DNA of 64,000 bases, taken from positions 1 to 64,000 of the forward strand of contig NZ_JANFNH010000009.1 in the NCBI RefSeq assembly GCF_024436055.1, given 5' to 3'. Below the pieces are notes generated by a model. The model had not been told where the DNA came from and searched no databases. It worked only from the letters and a program-made list of their open reading frames with translations. The translations under genes and the position numbers were made by a program. This DNA comes from Streptantibioticus rubrisoli (GTDB lineage: Bacteria; Actinomycetota; Actinomycetes; Streptomycetales; Streptomycetaceae). Positions 42,438 to 51,085 of this stretch are shown piece after piece. Every line of letters begins with the position of its first letter. Positions within the stretch are counted from its first letter, which is position 1.

Positions 42438-43625
42438 TCAGGCGCCGCGCCGTTTCGGCGGTCGTGGTTCGGGCGGCGCGGGCGTGTCGGCGCCGGGCGG
42501 CCGCCAGTCGTACATCGGTGCCGCCATACGCATCAGCGGGAGCCGTCCGGCGAGGGCGAGGCCCAGGTCGCGCAGCAGCACGGCGGGACGGGACCGCACG
42601 GCGACCGCGCGGGCCACGCGCCGGGAGCGGTCGACCATGCCGGTGGCCCGGGGCAGCCGCGCGGCGGTGTAGTGGGCGAGGTCGCACGTGTGCGCGAGGA
42701 CGACAGCGTCTTCGACGGCCTGGCAGGCGCCTTGGCCCTGGAACGGTGACATGGCGTGGGCGGCGTCCCCCAACAGCGCCACCCGGCCCGCGTGGTAGGA
42801 CGGAAGCGGGTCGACCATCTCGTACACGTCGTTGCGCAGCACCGCCTCGGGGGAGGCGGCGGCGAACAACCCGGGCAGTGGGGCGCACCAACTACCGAAG
42901 CGGCGCAGGAGCTCCGCGCGTTCGTCACCATCCGGTGCGCTCTGCCCAGCGGGGGCGAGCGCGGCGGCGTAGAGGTAGAGGCGCCCGTCGGGCAGTGGCA
43001 CCACACCGGTGAGTGCGCCGCGCCCCCAGGTCTCGCCCAACGGTACGGGCCAGTTGGGCGCGGTGACGACGGTGCGCCAAGCGGTGAAGCCGGAGTAGCG
43101 CGGGCCGGGGTGGTCGGGGAAGAGCGCCGCCCGGGTCGCGGAACGGATGCCGTCCGCGGCGACCACCAGGTCCGCCGGGCACTCATTCGCAGGTATGCGC
43201 ACCCGCGCGGGCCGCTCCTTCGACCCCGGGTCGATGACGCGGGCGGGCGCCGAGGTCCGCAGCGCACCGGGCGGTAGACGGTCGGCCAGCATGCCGACCA
43301 GCACCGGGCGGGGGAGGACCACCACCGGATCACCGAATGCCCGCTCGATACGTGCCAGATCGGTACGCAGCAGCCAGCGGCCCGAAGCGCGCCGCAGCCC
43401 GCCCTCACCCTGCCGGACAGCCACCGCGCGCACCTCGTCGCCGAGACCCAGGACGTCCAAAGCGCGCAGGGCGTTCGGCGCTACGGCCAGACCAGAGCCC
43501 ACCGGCTCCAGCGCCGCGGCCCGCTCGAACACCGCGACGTCCCAGCCCTGTTGATCGAGGGCGAGCGCGGCGGAAAGACCGCCGATCCCCGCACCGATCA
43601 CCACCGCTTGCCGTCGTGCCGCCAT
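42438..43625 (-). CDS. FAD-dependent monooxygenase (UbiH/PHBH-like)
   Basis: A 395-residue flavoprotein hydroxylase. It has AVVIGAGIGGLSAALALDQQGWDVAVFERA at the N-terminus (FAD fold), the middle DG motif LVVAADGIRSATR, and VALLGDAAHAMSPFQGQGACQAVEDAVVL at the second FAD site. It probably hydroxylates an aromatic or polycyclic substrate with NAD(P)H. The ATG at 43625 has a GGGGG-type site; an ATG at 43640 is also open. It is divergent from a TetR gene, whose candidate operators cover its promoter. Confidence 0.9.
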   Translation of the reverse strand: MAARRQAVVIGAGIGGLSAALALDQQGWDVAVFERAAALEPVGSGLAVAPNALRALDVLGLGDEVRAVAVRQGEGGLRRASGRWLLRTDLARIERAFGDPVVVLPRPVLVGMLADRLPPGALRTSAPARVIDPGSKERPARVRIPANECPADLVVAADGIRSATRAALFPDHPGPRYSGFTAWRTVVTAPNWPVPLGETWGRGALTGVVPLPDGRLYLYAAALAPAGQSAPDGDERAELLRRFGSWCAPLPGLFAAASPEAVLRNDVYEMVDPLPSYHAGRVALLGDAAHAMSPFQGQGACQAVEDAVVLAHTCDLAHYTAARLPRATGMVDRSRRVARAVAVRSRPAVLLRDLGLALAGRLPLMRMAAPMYDWRPPGADTPAPPEPRPPKRRGA

Positions 43626-43637
43626 GGGCACCCCCTT

Positions 43638-43671
43638 CACTACAGATGTAGTGAGATACTACGCCCGTAGT
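43638..43671. promoter_or_regulatory. Two palindromes in the monooxygenase/TetR intergenic region (candidate TetR operators)
   Basis: CACTAC-AGAT-GTAGTG (43638-43653) and ACTAC-GCCC-GTAGT (43658-43671) are perfect inverted repeats sharing the ACTAC/GTAGT half site, about 19 bp apart centre to centre. They lie between the divergent start codons, where a TetR repressor would control both genes. Confidence 0.75.
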
Positions 43672-43682
43672 GCGGACGGTGC

Positions 43683-44273
43683 ATGATCGGACGTATGAGA
43701 ACGCCGCGCGCCACCTTGATCGCCGACACCGCCATCGCCCTGCTCGCCGAGCGGGGCACCCGCGGACTGACCCACCGCGCCGTGGACGAGCGGGCTGGCC
43801 TGCCCTCCGGCTCCACCTCCAACCACGCCCGCACCCGCGCCGCGCTGCTCCAGGCCGCGCTCACCCGCCTCGCGGAGCGGGAGACGACCGGATTCACCGC
43901 GCCCGCACCCGCGCCGCACCCGCGCGCGGCCCTGCGCGACACCCTCACCGAGGGCCTGTACGCGGCGCTCACCACCGGACGTTCCGTCACCCTGGCGCGT
44001 CTCGAACTCGCCCTCGAAGCCACTCGCCGCCCCGAACTACGCGCCCACTATGACTCGTTGGGGCAAACCTTCATCGACCTCGCGGCGAACCTCCTCGCGG
44101 CCACCGGCGCCGCCGACCCGCAGCGTGCGGCGCGCCGCCTCGTCGCCTGGTGCGACGGCATCCTCTTCAACGCCACCGCCGGTTCCGGCCGAGCCAATCC
44201 GCCGGACCGCACCGAACTGCGCGAGCAGGTGAGCGCGCTACTGGATGCCCTGTTGGGGCCGCGGCATTCCTGA
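43683..44273 (+). CDS. TetR family transcriptional regulator
   Basis: A 196-residue repressor. The helix-turn-helix lies at about residues 10-55 (ATLIADTAIALLAERGTRGLTHRAVDERAGLPSGSTSNHARTRAALLQAAL). The C-terminal ligand domain is of the type with LARLELALEATRRPELRAHYD and ARRLVAWCDGILFNATA. The ATG at 43683 or 43695 may start it. It most likely represses the divergent monooxygenase gene. Confidence 0.9.
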   Translation: MIGRMRTPRATLIADTAIALLAERGTRGLTHRAVDERAGLPSGSTSNHARTRAALLQAALTRLAERETTGFTAPAPAPHPRAALRDTLTEGLYAALTTGRSVTLARLELALEATRRPELRAHYDSLGQTFIDLAANLLAATGAADPQRAARRLVAWCDGILFNATAGSGRANPPDRTELREQVSALLDALLGPRHS

Positions 44274-44521
44274 GACGGCCGTCAGGCGGGCGTCCGCCGC
44301 GCCGGTTGTGGGGGAGCGGCAGGGCCCGGAGCCAGGTGCGTTATGCGGTGGCGTCAGGGTTTCTGCCCCTTCGGTGGGCATTCGTCGCCCATGTGTGCAT
44401 CGAACGTTTTCGTACGTTGCGCACCTATGACAGAACCACAACATTTCCTTGGCAGGGTGTGAACATAACCGATCAATCGCCCGGACGCGCCAGACGCCCG
44501 GGCCCGAACGCAAAGGAACTG

Positions 44522-45064
44522 ATGGGTATGCGTCATCTGCTGAGTGCCGCCGCTGTCGCCGGTGCCGCCGCCCTCGTGGGCGGTCTGGGCACCGGAGTCG
44601 CCAACGCGGCGGACGCCCACACGGCCGCTGCCCGCCCCGCGGCGTGCCAGCCTGGTTCACTCAGGGTGGTGCTGGACTCGGCGGGTCAGGAGCAGGTGGG
44701 GATGAGCCACGCAGGAACCTTCCTCCGCGTGACCAACACCGGCAAGACCACCTGCACCTTCAGCGGTTACCCCGGTTTGGCCCTGGAAGGCAGCGGCCAC
44801 ACCGCGCTGAAGACCACCGTACGGCGGGGCGCCACCTACTTCGCGCAGGATCCCGGCATACACCCCGTGACCCTCAAGCGCGGCGCCAGCGCCTGGGCCG
44901 ACCTGGTGTGGACCCACACCGGAGCGCACACCGCGCACGCCAAGTACCTCCAGATCTCCCCGACCGGCAGCAACGCCCACAGCACGGTCGCCTTCAACCA
45001 GGACGTGGACAACGGCACCCTCGCCGTCACCGCCTGGAGCGCCAAGGCTCCGAGGCTCGGCTGA
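44522..45064 (+). CDS. Secreted DUF4232 protein
   Basis: A 180-residue protein with a signal peptide (RHLLSAAAVAGAAALVGGLGTGVANAA). The mature part opens AACQPGSLRVVLDSAGQEQVGMSHAGTFLRVTNTGKTTCTFSGYPGLALE, the DUF4232 pattern with two cysteines, common among Streptomyces exported proteins and of unknown role. Two close starts (44522, 44528) follow AAAGGAACTG. A hairpin follows the stop. Confidence 0.88.
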   Translation: MGMRHLLSAAAVAGAAALVGGLGTGVANAADAHTAAARPAACQPGSLRVVLDSAGQEQVGMSHAGTFLRVTNTGKTTCTFSGYPGLALEGSGHTALKTTVRRGATYFAQDPGIHPVTLKRGASAWADLVWTHTGAHTAHAKYLQISPTGSNAHSTVAFNQDVDNGTLAVTAWSAKAPRLG

Positions 45065-45091
45065 CGGCCACTCACCGGCCCGACGAACGGA

Positions 45092-45119
45092 TGGCCCGCC
45101 ACGGATCGGCGGCGGGCCA
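45092..45119. terminator. Hairpin terminator after the DUF4232 gene
   Basis: A 9-bp stem, TGGCCCGCC (45092-45100) and GGCGGGCCA (45111-45119), with flanking bases that can extend it, 27 bp past the stop. Confidence 0.7.
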
Positions 45120-45139
45120 CTCGTTCGCTGCCGCGGAAG

Positions 45140-45418
45140 TCACCGTACGAGCGTCCGCCGGATGAACCGCCCGTTCTGGCGGAACGCCAGTCGGTGCCCG
45201 GGGCGCCCCGGGGCGAACCCACCGAACTGTGAGAGGGTGCTGAACGCCCTGTTGCGGCCGCTGACTTCCGGGTGGCCAGTGCGGAACCTGACTACCAGGT
45301 AGATCGCCGGGAGGTCGGCCGCGTGGACGGCGCTGATTGCCCTGCGCAGGCGCGACAGATATTCGATGCTGTCGTCGACGCGTTCCACGATGCTCTGCTG
45401 CACATTCATCACGAGGAG
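45140..45418 (-). pseudogene. Cysteine hydrolase (isochorismatase family), truncated
   Basis: The frame reads LVMNVQQSIVERV, then SRLRRAISAVHAADLPAIYLVVRFRTGHPEVSGRNRAFSTLSQFGGF, the N-terminal third of an isochorismatase-like hydrolase. In complete members the first line ends in a catalytic aspartate (MDxQ); here N is found in its place. After about 75 residues the family match stops and the catalytic lysine and cysteine are missing. Confidence 0.6.
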
Positions 45419-45433
45419 GGCGCAGTTGCCGTG

Positions 45434-45776
45434 CTCACAGCCGCTCCGCGATCCGGTCGAGGAACGGCAGTACGGCGAGCAGCCGTTGGCGGTCGGCGGG
45501 ACTCAACTCCCGTTCGGCGGCGTCTGCCAGAAGCCGTACGGTCACTGATCGCCGATCGGCCACCACCGTGCGGGTCTGCCTGCCTGATTGTCATCCACCG
45601 CTCGACGGCCCTCGGACGGGTCCACTGCGCGGCTGACCAGGCCGCGCTGCTCCGGTGCGGCGAGCGTGGTCGACATGGCTTGCGGGGGTATCCCTTCCAG
45701 GGCGGCCAGTGATCCCGGAGAGTCCGGTCCGTCCCGGTCCAGCCGGACCAAGACGGACGCATCGGAGAGGGTCACA
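45434..45776 (-). pseudogene. MarR family regulator, frameshifted
   Basis: Starting near 45776, LVRLDRDGPDSPGSLAALEG and STTLAAPEQRGLVSRAVDPSEGRRAV give the winged helix of a MarR regulator. After a frame change near 45585 the C-terminal VTVRLLADAAERELSPADRQRLLAVLPFLDRIAERL follows in another frame to a proper stop. The first 40 or so residues are also missing, cut by the boundary with the VOC gene. With the hydrolase fragment it forms a decayed regulator-target pair. Confidence 0.65.
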
Positions 45777-45778
45777 TC

Positions 45779-46204
45779 TCAGTCGATGCAGAACTCGTTG
45801 CCCTCGATGTCCAGCATCGGAATGCACGAATCATGGCCGTCATACAGCGTTTGCACGTGTACGGCCCCGAGCGGAACCAGCCGTGCGCACTCGGCCTCAA
45901 GTGCGGCGAGGCGCTCTTCACCCACGAGTCCGGTGCCGACCCGCACGTCAAGATGCAGCCGGTTCTTGGCGGCCTTACCTTCAGGCACGCGCTGGAAGTA
46001 CAGTCGCGGACCCACGCCTGAGGGGTCAACGCAGGCAAACCATGCGCCCTGTTGCTCAGATGGCTGCGAGCGCTTGAACTCGTCCCAGGTGGCAAACCCC
46101 TCGGGCGGCGGCGGTACGACGTACCCCAACACCTCGCACCAGAAACGAGCGAGGCGCTCAGGTTCTGCGCAGTCGAACGTGACTTGGAACTTTTTGATCG
46201 ACAT
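45779..46204 (-). CDS. VOC family (glyoxalase-like) protein
   Basis: A 141-residue protein with a VOC fold: FQVTFDCAEPERLARFWCEVLGYVVPPPP, GPRLYFQRVPEGKAAKNRLHLDVRVG and MLDIEGNEFCID. The RLHLDV histidine and the final NEF(C) glutamate are typical metal-site positions. The ATG at 46204 gives the domain start; the frame stays open upstream. Substrate unknown; relatives include antibiotic-binding and glyoxalase proteins. Confidence 0.88.
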   Translation of the reverse strand: MSIKKFQVTFDCAEPERLARFWCEVLGYVVPPPPEGFATWDEFKRSQPSEQQGAWFACVDPSGVGPRLYFQRVPEGKAAKNRLHLDVRVGTGLVGEERLAALEAECARLVPLGAVHVQTLYDGHDSCIPMLDIEGNEFCID

Positions 46205-46535
46205 CACCGGACCACCGTATTGGCGCGTGCTCTTCAGCGAAACCCCATAGGAAGCCATCACCGCGCGGGGCAAGCGCCTTCGTCAGTCGTCTTCCGGAAG
46301 GGGCGCCCCCCGAAAGCCAACACCCGTCAGAAGCACCCGTCGCGCCGCCGCAGCCACCCCACCGCCTGCTTGAACAGAGCCACCCGCCCCGGTTGCCGAC
46401 CCGTCGTCGATGTGGCCGTTCGGGGGAGGCCGGGGTTGGCGACGGCCCAATGGCGCACGGCTGCGTATACGAAGGACCCGTCAGTCCGTATGGGAGAGCC
46501 GTCTGCACGGCAGGCGGAGCGAAAGGGGTCCAACT
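46205..46535. other. Intergenic stretch
   Basis: Divergent upstream region of the VOC and lipase genes. No gene recognised. Confidence 0.4.
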
Positions 46536-47360
46536 ATGTCTGCGCCGTCCGCGATCGATCACCACGCTAGGTCCGGTTACAGCCTTCCGGTCGCCTACTG
46601 GTTGGCCCAGGCATCGGATGCGGCGTACAAGGACGAGGCCACTATCGAGGCGCAGATGGGTGCTTGGGGCTTCGATCAGGTGCGTCACCACCACACGCGG
46701 TTCACTCCGCCGTTCCCCTTGGAAGACACGCAGGCGTTCACGGCCGCCAGCGACCACATGATCGTCACCGCGTTTCGCGGCACGGAGCCGGAGCAGATTC
46801 GCGACTGGCTTTCGGACGCGAACACTCCTCCTTGGCCCGGGCCGGGCAAGACCGGATACATCCACTACGGCTTCGGGGAAGCGCTGGAATCTGTCTTCCC
46901 GGGGCTGAAGGAGACACTGGCGGAACTGCGTACCAACGGCCAGACGGTGTGGTTCACCGGGCACAGTCTGGGTGGTGCGTTGGCGATGCTGGCCGGAGCT
47001 CGGTTGTACCTGGAGGATCCGCGGCTGCAGGCGGACGGCGTCTACACCTTCGGCCAGCCGCGCACCTGCGACCGGACCTTGGCCGCCGCCTACAACAAGG
47101 GCTTCAAGAACCGCACGTACCGCTTCGTCAACAACAACGACATCGTGCCGCAGCTCCCGCCAGAGCCCGTCTACACCCACGTCGACGCGTTGCGGTACAT
47201 CGACTCCGGTGGCAAGGTGCACGAGTCCATGGGGCTGTTGGGTGGTCTGACGGACCGGGCCAAGGGCATGACCGCAGACCCGTTCGCGCCCGCGTCGGCG
47301 GGCGTCCGGGACCACTCGATCAAGCGATACATCGCGGCCATCGAGGAGAACCTTTCCTGA
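46536..47360 (+). CDS. Class 3 lipase
   Basis: A 274-residue alpha/beta hydrolase of the fungal lipase (lipase_3) type. AFRGTEPEQIRDWLSDAN precedes the nucleophile elbow TVWFTGHSLGGALAMLAGARL (serine in GHSLGG). VYTFGQPRTCDRTLAAAYN and FVNNNDIVPQLPP carry the catalytic aspartate, and the C-terminal DHSIKRYIAAIEENL the histidine. There is no signal peptide, so it acts inside or is exported by another way. ATG at 46536 behind GAAAGGGG. Confidence 0.92.
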   Translation: MSAPSAIDHHARSGYSLPVAYWLAQASDAAYKDEATIEAQMGAWGFDQVRHHHTRFTPPFPLEDTQAFTAASDHMIVTAFRGTEPEQIRDWLSDANTPPWPGPGKTGYIHYGFGEALESVFPGLKETLAELRTNGQTVWFTGHSLGGALAMLAGARLYLEDPRLQADGVYTFGQPRTCDRTLAAAYNKGFKNRTYRFVNNNDIVPQLPPEPVYTHVDALRYIDSGGKVHESMGLLGGLTDRAKGMTADPFAPASAGVRDHSIKRYIAAIEENLS

Positions 47361-47586
47361 CCAGGGCGCTCGCGCTGGTGCTACGGCTCCCCGAGCCGAG
47401 GAACAGGCAACCGACGCTTGACGGGGATCTGAACGGGGTCGTCGCGATAGACTCCACGACTCGTGCGCGCTCACCAGCAAGGGGCTGGACGATGCCGCGC
47501 AGGCCGTTCGGTGCGGTGCCCTGCACATCGTCAGCGACGGGACGCCGCCCTGGAACGGTCACCACTCGGGGACGCAGCCATTCGCA

Positions 47587-48762
47587 GTGGCTTCCCACCA
47601 GAGAAGTCCGTTTGACGTGGGCCTTGATAACAACTGTTCCCGGGTGACGGCCGCTTCCAGGAGTTCTTCCAGGAGTTCCACCCGTCGAAGCACCCGGAAT
47701 CGCCGCGAGCGGGAGCGCGCCCAGCGCCACCGCCTGATCCTCGCCACGGCACGCGAGTTGGCCGAGGCCGAGGGCTGGGAGGCGGTCACCACCCGCCGCC
47801 TCGCCGAGCGCGTGGAGTACAGCCAGCCCGTGCTCTACAGCCACTTCAAGGGCAAGGACGCCATCGTCGCGGCCGTCGCCGAGGAGGGCTTCGCCGAGCT
47901 GGCCGAGCTGCTGCGCCATGCCCGAGCCGCCGCCCGAGGGCGCGATCCGAAGCACGGCGTGCGCGCCGTGTGCCGGGCCTACTTGCGCTTCGCCGTCGAA
48001 CACCCGGCCCTCTACCAGGCGATGTTCGTAATGCCCACACAGCTGAAGTTCGCCAGCGAGGAGACACCCGCAGCGCTGCGTGCCGCCTTCGACGCCTTCG
48101 TGGAGGCGCTGCCCCAGAAGACCGTGCAACGCGAGGCACGTGCCGAACTGCTGTGGGCCGCCTTGCACGGGATCTCCGCCCTGTCGGCGACCGACCGCAT
48201 CCCCGCGCACGGCGAGAAGACGCGACTGGACCTGCTCTGGCGCCGTGAGGCCGCCGTCGCCCGCACCGCCGAGGGCGACATCGGCGTCGTGCTGATGGAC
48301 CTCCAGTTCGGCAGGGGCTTGAACGGTGCGGAGGCCACCGCCGCGATCACCGCCCGACCTGGCGCCCCCCGCGTTCTGATCGTCACCACCTACGACTCCG
48401 ACGCCGACACCCTTCCCGCCATCGAGGCCGGTGCCATCGGCTACCTCCTCAAGGACGCCCCGCCCGAGAGCCTGGCCGCCGCCGTTCGCACCGCCGCCGC
48501 TGGACGCACCACCCTGGCCCCGGCCGTCGCCGACCGGCTCATGAACCGGCTTCGCGCTCCCGGCACCGCCCTGACCCGGCGCGAGACCGAGGTCCTCGCC
48601 CTGGTCGCCGACGGCCTCTCCAACCAAGCCATCGGCGCCCGGCTCCACCTCACCGAAGGCACCGTCAAATCACACCTGGTCCGCATTTACGCCAAACTCA
48701 GCGTCGACTCACGCACCGCCGCCGTCGCCACCGCCACCGACCTCGGCCTCATCCGCCGCTGA
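47587..48762 (+). CDS. In-frame chimera: TetR repressor fused to a truncated LuxR-type response regulator
   Basis: Residues about 45-217 are a complete TetR regulator: HTH ILATARELAEAEGWEAVTTRRLAERVEYSQPVLYSHFKGKDAI, then its ligand domain RFAVEHPALYQAMF. Residues about 232-391 are the rest of a NarL/FixJ response regulator: VVLMDLQFGRGLNGAEA with the phospho-acceptor D238, K289 in YLLKDAP, and a LuxR HTH (LTRRETEVLALVADGLSNQAIGARLHLTEGTVKSHL). The first strand and acidic pair of the receiver are gone, so phosphorylation is unlikely. GTG at 47587; a GTG at 47644 is an alternative. The join looks like a deletion between two neighbouring genes. Confidence 0.85.
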   Translation: MASHQRSPFDVGLDNNCSRVTAASRSSSRSSTRRSTRNRRERERAQRHRLILATARELAEAEGWEAVTTRRLAERVEYSQPVLYSHFKGKDAIVAAVAEEGFAELAELLRHARAAARGRDPKHGVRAVCRAYLRFAVEHPALYQAMFVMPTQLKFASEETPAALRAAFDAFVEALPQKTVQREARAELLWAALHGISALSATDRIPAHGEKTRLDLLWRREAAVARTAEGDIGVVLMDLQFGRGLNGAEATAAITARPGAPRVLIVTTYDSDADTLPAIEAGAIGYLLKDAPPESLAAAVRTAAAGRTTLAPAVADRLMNRLRAPGTALTRRETEVLALVADGLSNQAIGARLHLTEGTVKSHLVRIYAKLSVDSRTAAVATATDLGLIRR

Positions 48763-49144
48763 ACAACGACCTGCGGCTCCGGGTGGCGTGGGCCCGCCCA
48801 GTCTCGGCGAGCGCCCCTACACGTCGACGCCAGCGTGCCAAACTCGCTCAGTGTGCGCCGTCTTCCAAGGACAGCGACCACGGGCGACCGGCTCGGCCCG
48901 CGTCGAGAGCCTGACCCCCGGCCCGGTGGACGGCCTTCACCAGCGCTGGAACTGCCGCGGCGCAGCCCGGTGAACACCTCGACAGACGCACGGCGTTGGG
49001 CGGAGGCCACCCGCACGACCAGAACAACGCAGGTCAGCCAACACGGTTACGAGAAGACCTCTGGGCGATGATCCTTGCCATGCACCGCGAAGCGACAATC
49101 CGCCAAGTACGGTGGACGTTGAACTACCGTCTCCTGACCGAGTG
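48763..49144. other. Intergenic stretch between convergent genes
   Basis: Nothing recognisable on either strand; no perfect hairpin was noticed. Confidence 0.35.
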
Positions 49145-51085
49145 TCAGGCCGGGCCGACGCGGAAGGGCCGCATCATTTCGTTGTCCTCGTGTTCCAGGA
49201 TGTGGCAGTGCCACATGTACCGGCCTGCCTGGCCGAAGTACACCTTCACCCGTGTTATCTCGTGTGGATAGGCGAGGACGGTGTCCTTGAGACCACGCTC
49301 CCCCGCATCCGGCGGCCTGCGGACGCCCACCGGGAGTGTTTGCCGGTCTATGACCTGGAACTGGACCTCGTGGATGTGAATGGGGTGAGCGTCCGCCGTC
49401 AGGTTGTGGAGCTCCCAGATCTCCGTCGACCCCGCGGCGGGGTTCTCGGTGATCGGGTCGGCCCATCCCAGTGGTATCGGTTTGCCCTGCGCGCCGAAGG
49501 TGCCGAGCATCACCTCACGCGGGCGCACGCCCGGAAGGCGGGCCGAGGCCAACTCGTTGAGACAGACCCGTCGGGTGTGCTGGGCCATGCCCAGCGGCTC
49601 GAAGCGCGGCAGGGTGAGCCGTGCGGGCGGCGTCGAGGTGTCCGCTGTGACGAGCGGCTTGACCACGAACTTCATGACCTGGCCGGTGGTCTTAGGGTTC
49701 GCCGCGGGGTAGTCGGTCCCGACCGTGCCGCCTGAGAACACGGCATCTGGCCCTTCGTTGATCAGGTACAGCTCTGTGCCGACCGGGAGGGAGGTGAAGT
49801 CGACGACGATATCGGCACGTTCGGCCGGTGCGAGCAGAAGTTGCTCGCGCTGAGTAGGGGTGGGCAGGAACCCTCCGTCGCTACCCACCTGCCACAGGGC
49901 AAGCTTTGCTGGTACCGGCCTGTGCGCCAGCGGGTCAGTGACGATCTTCAGGATCAGGGCACGTGTGTTGCAGCCGTTGAGGAAGCGGAGCCGGTACCGG
50001 CGTGGTTCCACGGACAAGACCGGCCAGGTCCTGCCGTTGGTGACCATCGTGTTGCCGAAGTGTTCGGGGTTCCAGGTCGGGGCGATGTCGCTGTCGGGAG
50101 CATAGGGTCCTTTGAACCCGTCGAAGAGTGCCCGGCTGGATGGGTAGAACAGGCCCCCGCCGGTGCGGAACGAACGGTCCTGGATGACGATCGGGATCTC
50201 GTAGTAGTGCGTGCCGGGCGGGTCGCCGAGCCTGGGCGCGGGCTCGGGCAGGATGCCTGCTTCCAGATCCGACGGCCCACCGCGCAGCAGGTAGAAACCC
50301 GACATGCCGGCGTACACGTTCAGCCGGGTCACGCCCAGGGTGTGGTCGTGAAACCACAGGGTCGATGCCCGGTTGCGGTTGGCGTAGTGGAAGACGGCCT
50401 CGCCCGGCTCCCAGGGCACACCGAACTGCGCCACGGACTTCGTCGCGAACTCGTCATAGAAGGATCCGACCCGCGCGTAACCGCGGGGAATGTCGCGCGC
50501 GTCGGGCAGGTACCACGCCTCGGCGTATCCGTCGCTCTCTTCTGTGTTCGCCCCGCCGTGCAGGTGGGTCACAATGGGCACCGGCCCCTCGTAGAGTCCG
50601 GGGGTCGAGGTGAACATCGGGCGTGAGTCACGCCGCTTCGCGCCGCCGGGTGGGTTCGCCCAGTGCAGTGTGGGATCGACGGGCAACAGGTGTCGCAAAT
50701 ACCTGCCGTGCGCATCGACCAGCTGATTGACCCACCTGACCTGGACTGGTTGGCCGTACCGGGCTTCGATGGTGTAGGCAGGGTAGTGGAACGTGTCCGG
50801 ATGTCGGGTCGATCCGTACCCCCACACCGTTGTGGTCGGCCAGCCCAAGGGAAGTACTTGCTGCCGGAACTGCCGGACGCCGACGGTGTATACGTCCGCG
50901 CCAGCCCGGCTGTCCAGTGGCATGACCGGAGGTATCGCCAGTTCGGCAACGTACTTGTCTATCTCCGACGGGTCGAGGACTCCCGCTTCCGTGGGCACCG
51001 CCCGTGCCATTGTCTTGCCCGGGACGAGAAGGTAAGACGCTCCGCCTACCAGACCAGCGTGAAGGACATTCCGCCTGCTGATCAT
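49145..51085 (-). CDS. Multicopper oxidase (CotA/phenoxazinone synthase-like), Tat-exported
   Basis: A 646-residue oxidase that couples substrate oxidation to reduction of oxygen to water. MISRRNVLHAGLVGGASYLLV is a twin-arginine signal. The four copper motifs are intact: THLHGG, LWFHDHTLG, HPIHIHEVQF and WHCHILEHEDNEMM; the last methionine is the likely axial ligand of the type 1 copper. Size and loops are those of bacterial CotA laccases, bilirubin oxidase and Streptomyces phenoxazinone synthase, so the substrate may be a phenol, o-aminophenol or bilirubin-like compound. Single gene. Confidence 0.92.
   Translation of the reverse strand: MISRRNVLHAGLVGGASYLLVPGKTMARAVPTEAGVLDPSEIDKYVAELAIPPVMPLDSRAGADVYTVGVRQFRQQVLPLGWPTTTVWGYGSTRHPDTFHYPAYTIEARYGQPVQVRWVNQLVDAHGRYLRHLLPVDPTLHWANPPGGAKRRDSRPMFTSTPGLYEGPVPIVTHLHGGANTEESDGYAEAWYLPDARDIPRGYARVGSFYDEFATKSVAQFGVPWEPGEAVFHYANRNRASTLWFHDHTLGVTRLNVYAGMSGFYLLRGGPSDLEAGILPEPAPRLGDPPGTHYYEIPIVIQDRSFRTGGGLFYPSSRALFDGFKGPYAPDSDIAPTWNPEHFGNTMVTNGRTWPVLSVEPRRYRLRFLNGCNTRALILKIVTDPLAHRPVPAKLALWQVGSDGGFLPTPTQREQLLLAPAERADIVVDFTSLPVGTELYLINEGPDAVFSGGTVGTDYPAANPKTTGQVMKFVVKPLVTADTSTPPARLTLPRFEPLGMAQHTRRVCLNELASARLPGVRPREVMLGTFGAQGKPIPLGWADPITENPAAGSTEIWELHNLTADAHPIHIHEVQFQVIDRQTLPVGVRRPPDAGERGLKDTVLAYPHEITRVKVYFGQAGRYMWHCHILEHEDNEMMRPFRVGPA

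Noticed and set aside
47320..48648. 442-residue minus frame opposite the regulator chimera
   Set aside because: Gly/Val/Gln-rich antisense shadow; the plus-strand frame carries clear TetR and LuxR motifs.
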